A model generated the notes under the pieces. That model was not told the DNA's origin, ran no database searches, and worked only from the letters and a program-made list of their open reading frames with translations. 10,582 nucleotides of DNA from an uncultured Bacilli bacterium (lineage in GTDB: Bacteria; Bacillota_I; Bacilli_A; RF39; UBA660): assembly GCA_947591175.1 (NCBI GenBank), contig CANQDB010000042.1, positions 1 to 10,582 on the forward strand, written 5' to 3'. The position numbers and the translations under genes are program-made. Below are positions 1 through 5,940 of the stretch, piece by piece; the stretch's first letter is position 1, and every line of letters starts with the position of its first letter.

Positions 1-1
1 C

Positions 2-2839
2 GTACAAATTGCTTCTTTAGTAGAGAAGTACTGTTATAATACACTTTTGTCAATTCCAGAGATAAAAGCTCAGATTCAAACGGCTTTTTTAGGAATATCA
101 AAAGAAATTACTTTTCGACCAAGTGATGGAAATATTTTCTCTATTTATGGTATTACAACTGAAGATGATTTACTTCGCTTCATTCACGAAAATCACGAAT
201 ATGGCTTTTTAGATTACGATTCTTCTAAAATGAGACGTTTTCCACTTGGTAGATTACAAGAAACCCAGCAACAAAATAAAATTACAACTTACGATGATTC
301 GCGTATTGTCTCTTACTTAGAAGAGACTTTTAGCAGTGTTCCAACTTATTTAAAAGGAACTTGCGAAACTTTATCCGATTTAGTTGAAGTAACTACTAAT
401 TATTTATATCGTAAACATTGGCATTTACAAAGTCCTGAAGACACATTGCGTTATATGATAGGAACTAATCAAGATTATTTGGAGTTAGCAGTTAAATTCT
501 TTGAAGAACTTGGTCTTAAAGTGGAAAGATATCAGTTTTCGTATCTTGGAGATGAATCCTTGACTCATTTGTTCTTGGCTTATGAAAAAGATAACAATTG
601 GTATTACTTTGAACCTTTATTTGAACCTTTTTATGGAATTCATTCTTTTGCTACAAAGGAAGAACTAGAGCAAAATGTCTTTGCCCAATTTTTAACATAC
701 TATACGACACATTTTGATACCTTGTTTAATCCTTTCGAATCTTTAAGTGGTGAAGATAAAGAAAAATATCAAAAGGCTTTGTCTTTACAAGATAAGGCAA
801 TTTATGACCATCGCTTGGCTAAGGAAACGGAAGAAGTTCAACTTAATTTAGAACTAGAAAAGACTTGTTATGAAAAATGGCAAGAGAGTGTTGCTTTAAT
901 TTCAAGTTTACCTAAGTGTTTTGAATTCTATCAACTTCGAAGGATGAAGAAACCAAAGAAGAATTGTTCGTTTGATGACTACCAAAGTTATCGTTATTAT
1001 CAAGTTAAAGTGACGGACGTTTCGTTTGCTATAACCCTTTATCAAAAGAAACATCAACTAATGCGTCTTTCTTTAGCATCTTTGTTAGTACCGGGTACAT
1101 ATTATGTTAAAGATCAACTTTATTTCTTTAAACCAATGGAAATACCTGCTAAGTTTGCAATTCTTGAACCTAAGAAAAGGGAAGAAGAAGTACTTTCTTT
1201 ATTCCATGAAGACTTGTTTGCTCTAGCCTATCATACTGTGGGAGCAACTAACACGATGTTTTTCCTTGGCAACGATGGAAATGTTAGAGAAATTCAAGGA
1301 GTAGACTTGTACGATATTCGTTCTAATGTCCAGAATTATCCGATTTTAAATGCGAAAATGCCATTTGCTTTGTTTATCGATGAAGATAAAAATGTACAAT
1401 TTCGGGGAATGGCTGACTATACAAAACTATATCATGCAAAAGCCTTATACGATTTCTTTGCCGAATATCATTTTAAGTGTCCTACTGATGTTTCGATTGT
1501 TGATTTTTCAGAAGAATTTTTACAGGATAATAAGTTACCAAAAATGCAAGAATCTATTTATGATTACGTAAAACGTGTTGGAGTTTCTTCGAAGATTAGC
1601 ACATCCATTCTACAGAAGTTTACTACTAGTTATCCTAAGGGTGCCTGGTTTGGACAAATGCAATATTCTCTTAAGAATCCTTTGAGAATTTCCCATTTAA
1701 ATACCTATCTAGAAAAAGAAAACGTTAATCAGTTGCAAACTATCTTTGATTTTGCTCGTTCTTTTGATGGTGAAAATTCTCAAGATATATCTGCCTATTT
1801 AATTCGCTTTGCCCAAAATCTCGGTAGTCAATTAGCCTTGTTATTTAATCAAAACTATTATTATAAAGGTTCACCTTCGTTTGAAGATATATCTTTGAGT
1901 GGTGAATTTTGTGGAGATTCCTTTGTATCTTACGATAAAGAAGAATTCAGTTCTTTTCACTCTTCGTTTGAGGAAAAGAAAGAGGATGGCTCTTATTATT
2001 TCCAATTCTTCTACTTAGTTAGTCCACTTAAGACTTTATTGGATGCCTCTTATCTTGTTACTAAGAGAAAGATAGATACTCCCGTTTTACTAGTTTTTTT
2101 AGGTTCTTTCATTCAGGGCTTGACTTATGAAAATCAAGATGCTTTCTTTGAATTCTATCGCTCATTAAAGAACGAAGGCTCACTTGATTCTTTCTTAAAA
2201 ACTGTCTTTAAAGAAGAGTGCACGGTTATCAAAGATAATAAATATTTCTATCGTGATTTACTGGTGATTTTAAATGATTTTTCTGATAATACAGAGTTAA
2301 TTGTCGAAAAGACTAATACGATTATAAGAGATCAAAACTTTATGGAACAAGCTCAACAAATGCCAATTGAAGAGCGCTTTGTCACTTATTTAAAACGACG
2401 TTTTAGTGAAGGAAAACTTGATATTTCGAAAGTTACTCAGGATGAGATTTGTGATCACTCTAAAGTTGGACTACTTATTCGTAAAGAGCCTATTATGGTT
2501 TATACGGTATCGACTTTAGTAGGCTATAAAATTAAAGATTTAGATAAATTTTTGGAAGTAGGACATGATTTGTTAGCATTAGCCACTTGTGATGATTTTA
2601 ATAAACGACAGGAACTTGAAGAAAAGTTGAAACCATATTTGACACCTTCGTTACTTCAAAATCCTCTTGCCTTAAATGTTTCTTTGGAAGAAAAAGATAC
2701 TCGTGAAGAACCAATGTTAGTTCCACCTAAAAAAGTTGTAGCAAGTACAAGTGGTATGGCAACTCCATTCTATCTTATCTTTGTTTTACTTGGTACTAGT
2801 TGCATAGTATTAGGTATAATTTTATCCTTTATACTATAG
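2..2839 (+). CDS. Large C-terminally anchored protein with degenerate transglutaminase-like segment (5' partial)
   Basis: The reading frame is open to the first base. The TTG at 47 lies inside it without a convincing ribosome site, so the true start is outside the window and at least 945 codons are present. I do not recognise the whole protein. Roughly bases 425-660 resemble the transglutaminase-like proteins with a GTCWDQVELER-type nucleophile motif followed by THTFLVYE and a WYWFE...GIHEF strand. Here the corresponding pieces are GTNQDYLEL (461-487), THLFLAYE (563-586) and WYYFEPLF...GIHSF. The histidine (566-568) is kept but the cysteine position reads Asn (467-469), so the domain is probably not catalytic. 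A nearby Cys (362-364, in KGTCETLSDL) is an alternative nucleophile. The rest is aromatic- and lysine-rich without known motifs. The last ~25 residues (about 2759-2836) form one hydrophobic helix after a proline/lysine linker, a C-terminal anchor with the bulk probably cytoplasmic. The gene ends in TAG inside its terminator. Confidence 0.8.
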   Translation, partial: VQIASLVEKYCYNTLLSIPEIKAQIQTAFLGISKEITFRPSDGNIFSIYGITTEDDLLRFIHENHEYGFLDYDSSKMRRFPLGRLQETQQQNKITTYDDSRIVSYLEETFSSVPTYLKGTCETLSDLVEVTTNYLYRKHWHLQSPEDTLRYMIGTNQDYLELAVKFFEELGLKVERYQFSYLGDESLTHLFLAYEKDNNWYYFEPLFEPFYGIHSFATKEELEQNVFAQFLTYYTTHFDTLFNPFESLSGEDKEKYQKALSLQDKAIYDHRLAKETEEVQLNLELEKTCYEKWQESVALISSLPKCFEFYQLRRMKKPKKNCSFDDYQSYRYYQVKVTDVSFAITLYQKKHQLMRLSLASLLVPGTYYVKDQLYFFKPMEIPAKFAILEPKKREEEVLSLFHEDLFALAYHTVGATNTMFFLGNDGNVREIQGVDLYDIRSNVQNYPILNAKMPFALFIDEDKNVQFRGMADYTKLYHAKALYDFFAEYHFKCPTDVSIVDFSEEFLQDNKLPKMQESIYDYVKRVGVSSKISTSILQKFTTSYPKGAWFGQMQYSLKNPLRISHLNTYLEKENVNQLQTIFDFARSFDGENSQDISAYLIRFAQNLGSQLALLFNQNYYYKGSPSFEDISLSGEFCGDSFVSYDKEEFSSFHSSFEEKKEDGSYYFQFFYLVSPLKTLLDASYLVTKRKIDTPVLLVFLGSFIQGLTYENQDAFFEFYRSLKNEGSLDSFLKTVFKEECTVIKDNKYFYRDLLVILNDFSDNTELIVEKTNTIIRDQNFMEQAQQMPIEERFVTYLKRRFSEGKLDISKVTQDEICDHSKVGLLIRKEPIMVYTVSTLVGYKIKDLDKFLEVGHDLLALATCDDFNKRQELEEKLKPYLTPSLLQNPLALNVSLEEKDTREEPMLVPPKKVVASTSGMATPFYLIFVLLGTSCIVLGIILSFIL

Positions 2840-2865
2840 TGCTCGTCTTCTTGACAGCACTTTTT
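2838..2865 (+). terminator. Rho-independent terminator of the large anchored-protein gene
   Basis: AGTGCT (2838-2843) pairs with AGCACT (2856-2861). GTC (2845-2847) and GAC (2853-2855) continue the stem around a TTCTT loop, with C2844 bulged, and a run of T follows to 2865. The stem starts inside the TAG stop codon of the upstream gene. Confidence 0.75.
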
Positions 2866-2880
2866 AGGTTGCTTTATAAT
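2851..2880 (+). promoter_or_regulatory. Sigma-A-type promoter of the three-paralog operon
   Basis: A perfect -35 (TTGACA, 2851-2856) and perfect -10 (TATAAT, 2875-2880) are separated by 18 bp. Transcription would begin near 2887, about 30 nt before the first paralog's start codon. The -35 lies in the loop and descending arm of the preceding terminator, so the two signals share DNA. Confidence 0.75.
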
Positions 2881-2916
2881 AATTAACTATCTTATATTTA
2901 AAGTGATGTGATTATT

Positions 2917-3813
2917 GTGGATAAATTAGATCTAACATTATTAAATTATTATCAGTTGATAAATTTTTTTGAATTTCATCAATTAAAAATTTTAGAGCTT
3001 TATGGATATTGCGCGCTTGGGACAGATTTAGTTACTTTATTAGGTGGTCATCTCAATGAAAAAATGCATGTTAGTGTTCCGAGTATTGCAAATATGTGTG
3101 GTTCTTATTGGCTTTGGCCTACTAAACATTTTAAAAGGCAATATTTTGGATTACGTGCTGTAGATACGAAAGGGGTTCATTATTTTCCTGATGTGTCCGA
3201 TTATAGTCTGATGATTAGACCGGTATTGCATTTATCTTTAGAAGAGTTAGAAAAATTAAAGATTAGGAAGAACGATTGGAACATTACATACACTTATTAT
3301 TTAGAATATCCACAATTTGTTGTGGATAAAAAGAAAAATGATCTTTTAGAAGAAAAATATCAACAACAGGCTTTAATTTCAACTGGCAAAGAATATACTT
3401 TTAAAAATAATTTTCAACTTAAAAAATTTGAGTTTAGTAAATATCCAGAATATTCTTATGATAATGAAAAATACATTCGGATAGAGGGTTTAATTAATGC
3501 TGGACATAAATTAGCAAATGGTGAAAAGATTGTAGAAGGAAAACCATATTTTGTAAAAGTTTCGCCTATTAAATGGCTCTATGACGAACCAACTAGATTA
3601 TTGATTTCGGAACGTGGGTTAGTTTCAGGAATTCGTTTTCATAGTGTGGGCACGTTTGAATCTATAAAGGAAACGGAAATGTATCAGTATGTTTCTAATT
3701 ACTTGTCTCAAGAAATTATTCCTTCAGAAACAAAAAGTTCAGTTATTTTAGATGGTGATGAAGAACTTCAAAAAGTCATGTTTAAGGGACTTCAATCAAG
3801 AAGAAGGACGTGA
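2917..3813 (+). CDS. DUF6273-like protein, tandem paralog A
   Basis: A protein of 298 residues without signal peptide or membrane segment, so probably cytoplasmic. I cannot assign a function. The N-terminal half has LDLTLLN, ALGTDLVTLLGG, CGSYWLWP (about 61-68) and IRPVLHL (about 100-106). This resembles the 'WWLRSP ... GVRPALWL' end of DUF6273/C-type-lectin-like domains. The C-terminal half has EYPQ (about 130-133), EKYIRI, VSPIKWLYDEP, LLISERGL (about 228-235) and YQYVSNYL. This resembles the 'GSYPQ ... IEWRVL ... LLISEKIL ... LNxxF' beginning of the same family, so the order looks swapped. It ends in a conserved basic tail (ELQKVMFKGLQSRRRT). I chose GTG 2917 because the in-frame GTG 9 nt upstream lies within the GTGA ribosome site, as in both paralogs. 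First gene of a three-gene operon; stops 5 nt before the next. Existence is certain; the family link is from memory and moderate. Confidence 0.8.
   Translation: MDKLDLTLLNYYQLINFFEFHQLKILELYGYCALGTDLVTLLGGHLNEKMHVSVPSIANMCGSYWLWPTKHFKRQYFGLRAVDTKGVHYFPDVSDYSLMIRPVLHLSLEELEKLKIRKNDWNITYTYYLEYPQFVVDKKKNDLLEEKYQQQALISTGKEYTFKNNFQLKKFEFSKYPEYSYDNEKYIRIEGLINAGHKLANGEKIVEGKPYFVKVSPIKWLYDEPTRLLISERGLVSGIRFHSVGTFESIKETEMYQYVSNYLSQEIIPSETKSSVILDGDEELQKVMFKGLQSRRRT
3538..3590 (+). repeat. 53-nt perfect repeat, copy 1 (in paralog A)
   Basis: Identical base for base to 4431-4483 in paralog B, including all third codon positions. It encodes GKPYFVKVSPIKWLYDEP. Flanking sequence differs immediately on both sides, which suggests recent gene conversion or selection on this segment. 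Confidence 0.85.
3804..3813 (+). promoter_or_regulatory. Ribosome binding site of paralog B, overlapping the stop of paralog A
   Basis: AAGGACGTGA contains the TGA stop of paralog A (3811-3813) and is followed by TTATT and the GTG start at 3819. Its GTGA core sits 5 nt before the start, the spacing seen for most genes here. Stop and Shine-Dalgarno overlap suggests translational coupling. Confidence 0.65.
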
Positions 3814-3818
3814 TTATT

Positions 3819-4709
3819 GTGTCTAAATTAGATTTGACATTACTAAATACTGAACAAATATGTGGCTCTAGTAGGTTAGAAATACTTAAACGTTATGGTA
3901 TTTCAGCAATGGGAACGGACTTAATCACTTTATTAGGTGGCTTTATCGATGAAAAAAGTCACGTTAGTGTTCCAAGTATTGCCAATACATGTGGTTCTTA
4001 TTGGCTTAGCCCGGTCGTATATGATAATGGTGAAAGATATTCACTATATTCTATATCTCCAGAAGGTAATTTAGATCTTCCTATAGAAACAAATTGTAAG
4101 TTGATGATTAGACCAGTGTTGCATTTACCTTTAGAAGAACTAAAAAAATTAAAGATAGAGAAGAATGATTGGGATATTACTTACACTTATTTCTTAGAAT
4201 ATCCACAGTTTGTTGTGGATAAAGAGAAAAATGATCTATTGGAAGAAAAATATCAACAAGGTGATTTAGTTTCAACAGGTAAAGAATATACTTTCAATGA
4301 ATATTTTCAATGTGGTTATTTTAATCTTAGTAAATGTCCAGAATATTTTTATGATAAAGAAAAATATGTTCGAGTATGGATCTTAGCTAATGGTGGTTGT
4401 GAATTATCAAGAGGCGAGAAACTCGAATGTGGAAAACCATATTTTGTAAAAGTTTCGCCTATTAAATGGCTCTATGACGAACCTACTGGGTTATTAATTT
4501 CCGAACGTGGTTTAGTTTCAGGAGTTCGTTTTGATATGGGTCCTATGTTTGAATCAGTTGAGGATTCGGAACTATCACAGTATATTTCTAATTTTTTGGC
4601 TTATGAAATGATTCCTTCTGAAACCAAAAGTAGTTCAGCTATTTTAGATGGAGATGAAGAACTTCAAAAAGTCATGTTTAAAAGACTTCAATCAAAAAGA
4701 AGGATGTGA
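3819..4709 (+). CDS. DUF6273-like protein, tandem paralog B
   Basis: A 296-residue protein that is the closest relative of paralog A. It keeps the full motif order: LDLTLLN, AMGTDLITLLGG, HVSVPSIAN, CGSYWLSP, MIRPVLHLPLEEL, then FLEYPQFVVD, STGKEYTF, EKYVRV, KVSPIKWLYDEPTG, LLISERGLVSG and the basic tail EELQKVMFKRLQSKRRM. A and B differ mainly between YWLSP and IRPVL and between KEYTF and EKYVR. The framework around these is nearly constant. There is no signal peptide or membrane helix. GTG 3819 is preferred over the in-frame GTG at 3810, which overlaps paralog A's stop and lies in the ribosome site. The alternative, a 4-nt GTGA start-stop overlap at 3810, would leave AAGG only 2 nt from the start, which is too close. 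Function unknown; the family assignment to DUF6273-like proteins rests on remembered motifs. Confidence 0.8.
   Translation: MSKLDLTLLNTEQICGSSRLEILKRYGISAMGTDLITLLGGFIDEKSHVSVPSIANTCGSYWLSPVVYDNGERYSLYSISPEGNLDLPIETNCKLMIRPVLHLPLEELKKLKIEKNDWDITYTYFLEYPQFVVDKEKNDLLEEKYQQGDLVSTGKEYTFNEYFQCGYFNLSKCPEYFYDKEKYVRVWILANGGCELSRGEKLECGKPYFVKVSPIKWLYDEPTGLLISERGLVSGVRFDMGPMFESVEDSELSQYISNFLAYEMIPSETKSSSAILDGDEELQKVMFKRLQSKRRM
4431..4483 (+). repeat. 53-nt perfect repeat, copy 2 (in paralog B)
   Basis: Second copy of the 53-nt identity found at 3538-3590 in paralog A. A second shared block of 29 nt (3757-3785 and 4653-4681) covers the conserved C-terminal tail. Paralog C has the same amino-acid motifs but not the DNA identity. 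Confidence 0.85.
4700..4709 (+). promoter_or_regulatory. Ribosome binding site of paralog C, overlapping the stop of paralog B
   Basis: AAGGATGTGA includes paralog B's TGA stop (4707-4709) and is followed by five T and a TTG start at 4715. The arrangement copies the A/B junction at 3804-3821, so the junction was duplicated together with the gene. Confidence 0.6.
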
Positions 4710-4714
4710 TTTTT

Positions 4715-5593
4715 TTGGAGAAGATAAAATTAATATTATTAACACGTGAACAGGTAGGAACCAAAGTAGGTCTTTTCCAAGAAGATCGTTTAAAAGTTCT
4801 TCAAGATTATGGAAGAATGGCAATGGGAAGTGATTTAGTTCTTTTATTAGGAGGAGTGCAATATTTAAGTACCTACGATCGTTTTGCGATGGCTAATAGT
4901 TGTTGCCGATATTGGATTATTTCTAATGAAGGTGATTATAATCTTGTTTGGTTCGATGGTTCACTTGCAAAAGATAGTAAAACGGTAACTGTTAATGCAA
5001 TTAGACCGGTTTTGCAATTATCTTTTGAAATGTTAGAAAAAATACCTAAACGAACAGGATACGATGGTATTACGCGTTTCTATTTTGGAGAATATCCACA
5101 AATAATTGTGGAAAGAGATTTAAAGCCTGAGTTAGAGAGAAAATATAGAACCGGTGAACTTGTACCAACTGGAAAGTTTTATACTTTTAGGACAGCAAAG
5201 ACAAATGGTACACATAATTATTTAGAATACTATTACGATAACGAAAAATATGTTAGAATTGTTGCTGAAAGGACTCTAGCCGACCATCTTTCTAATGATT
5301 TAACAATTAGACGCGGAACATCTTATTATCTTAGAGTTGATTCTATTGCCTGGCTTTATGAGCCAACTGGATTATTAATTTCAGAGCGTGGTTTAGTTGC
5401 AGGTATTCCATATCACACGAATAAAAAAGCATGTTCATATGATGAAAGTCAAGTATATCAGTATTTAAATGATTATTTGGCAAAGCAGATTATTCCTTCG
5501 GAAGAAAAAGAAATGGCTCCGATGTTAGCACGTGATCAAGAATTACAAAAAGTTATGTTTAAGAAAATTAGAGGAAGAAATCCTAGTTTCTAG
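4715..5593 (+). CDS. DUF6273-like protein, tandem paralog C (divergent)
   Basis: A 292-residue protein, the most divergent of the three. The same landmarks occur in the same order: IKLILLTREQV, RMAMGSDLVLLLGG, ANSCCRYWI, AIRPVLQLSFEML, then YFGEYPQIIV, PTGKFYTF, EKYVRI, VDSIAWLYEPTGLLISERGL and VYQYLNDYLAKQIIP. This copy shows the family link best: LILLTREQV matches the 'VFLLSxEE' element, and FGEYPQ and QYLNDYL match the 'FGSYPQ' and 'WLNxxF' elements. The tail ELQKVMFKKIRGRNPSF is less basic than in A and B. TTG 4715 is chosen because the in-frame GTG at 4706 lies inside the ribosome site. No terminator hairpin is visible after the TAG stop, so some readthrough into secG is possible. No signal peptide or membrane helix. 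Function unknown. Confidence 0.8.
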   Translation: MEKIKLILLTREQVGTKVGLFQEDRLKVLQDYGRMAMGSDLVLLLGGVQYLSTYDRFAMANSCCRYWIISNEGDYNLVWFDGSLAKDSKTVTVNAIRPVLQLSFEMLEKIPKRTGYDGITRFYFGEYPQIIVERDLKPELERKYRTGELVPTGKFYTFRTAKTNGTHNYLEYYYDNEKYVRIVAERTLADHLSNDLTIRRGTSYYLRVDSIAWLYEPTGLLISERGLVAGIPYHTNKKACSYDESQVYQYLNDYLAKQIIPSEEKEMAPMLARDQELQKVMFKKIRGRNPSF

Positions 5594-5601
5594 TGATTTT
5601 G

Positions 5602-5631
5602 TTTGCATTTTTTAGGATTATATGGTAAATT
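5602..5631 (+). promoter_or_regulatory. Probable promoter of secG
   Basis: A weak -35 (TTTGCA at 5602-5607 or TTGCAT at 5603-5608) lies 17-18 bp before TAAATT (5626-5631), which carries an extended -10 TG (5623-5624). Transcription would start near 5638, about 24 nt before the secG start. Confidence 0.45.
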
Positions 5632-5661
5632 AGTACGTAGTGAAAAAAGGAGGAATAAAAA

Positions 5662-5877
5662 GTGAAAATTGCTTTAATTATTATATCAATTCTTCTTATT
5701 GTTATCGTTTTATTACAAAGTAACAAAGCAGAGAGTGGGGCTCAAATATTTTCTGGTACGACATCAGATTTATTTAGTCAAAGAAAAGAACGTGGAATGG
5801 AACTAGTAATAAGTCGTGTGACTTTTGTACTAGGAATGTCATTCTTCATCATTTGCTTAGTATCAGCTTTTATGTAA
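5662..5877 (+). CDS. secG: Preprotein translocase subunit SecG
   Basis: SecG is the small non-essential subunit of the SecYEG channel and assists SecA-driven export across the cytoplasmic membrane. The 71 residues have the expected layout. Helix 1 covers about residues 2-19 and ends in VLLQS. Then comes the cytoplasmic loop with KAESGAQIFSG, the family's Gly/Ser-rich element, and SQRKERGMELVISRVT. Helix 2 covers about 50-70. Length is typical for Firmicutes (70-80). The GTG start is supported by a strong AAAGGAGGAAT site 8 nt upstream. It stands before rnr as in Bacillus subtilis, where secG heads the block with rnr, smpB and ssrA. Here it is separated from rnr by a terminator. Confidence 0.93.
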   Translation: MKIALIIISILLIVIVLLQSNKAESGAQIFSGTTSDLFSQRKERGMELVISRVTFVLGMSFFIICLVSAFM

Positions 5878-5889
5878 AATAAGTGTTTT

Positions 5890-5919
5890 AGGACTAACAA
5901 AATAGTCCTTTTTATTTTA
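5890..5919 (+). terminator. Rho-independent terminator after secG
   Basis: AGGACTA (5890-5896) pairs perfectly with TAGTCCT (5903-5909) around an ACAAAA loop and is followed by a T-rich tail (TTTTATTTTAT). It starts 12 nt after the secG stop codon. Confidence 0.85.
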
Positions 5920-5923
5920 TAAT
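5918..5923 (+). promoter_or_regulatory. Possible -10 element for the rnr operon
   Basis: A perfect TATAAT sits at the end of the secG terminator tail, 17 nt before the rnr start codon. No good -35 lies at the right distance; the region is inside the hairpin. If used, the leader would be only about 10 nt, starting at the AGGTGA site. Chance occurrence in AT-rich DNA is a real alternative, as is readthrough from secG. Confidence 0.3.
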
Positions 5924-5929
5924 AACCTT

Positions 5930-5935
5930 AGGTGA
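5930..5935 (+). promoter_or_regulatory. Ribosome binding site deciding the rnr start
   Basis: AGGTGA is followed by 5 nt and ATG 5941. The GTG inside this site (5932) is in frame and would add three residues, but it would leave no ribosome site in front of it. Confidence 0.75.
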
Positions 5936-5940
5936 AGATA

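Noticed and set aside
47..49. TTG as start codon of the first large gene
   Set aside because: The frame stays open upstream to base 2 and no good ribosome site precedes the TTG, so the gene runs in from outside the window.
1350..1571. 73-codon + strand frame inside the first large gene
   Set aside because: It lies wholly within the large gene in another frame, has no ribosome site and shows no protein-like motifs.
2917..5593. Diversity-generating retroelement targeting the lectin-like paralogs
   Set aside because: No reverse transcriptase gene and no template-repeat/variable-repeat pair with adenine-specific changes is visible; the A/B differences affect all bases.
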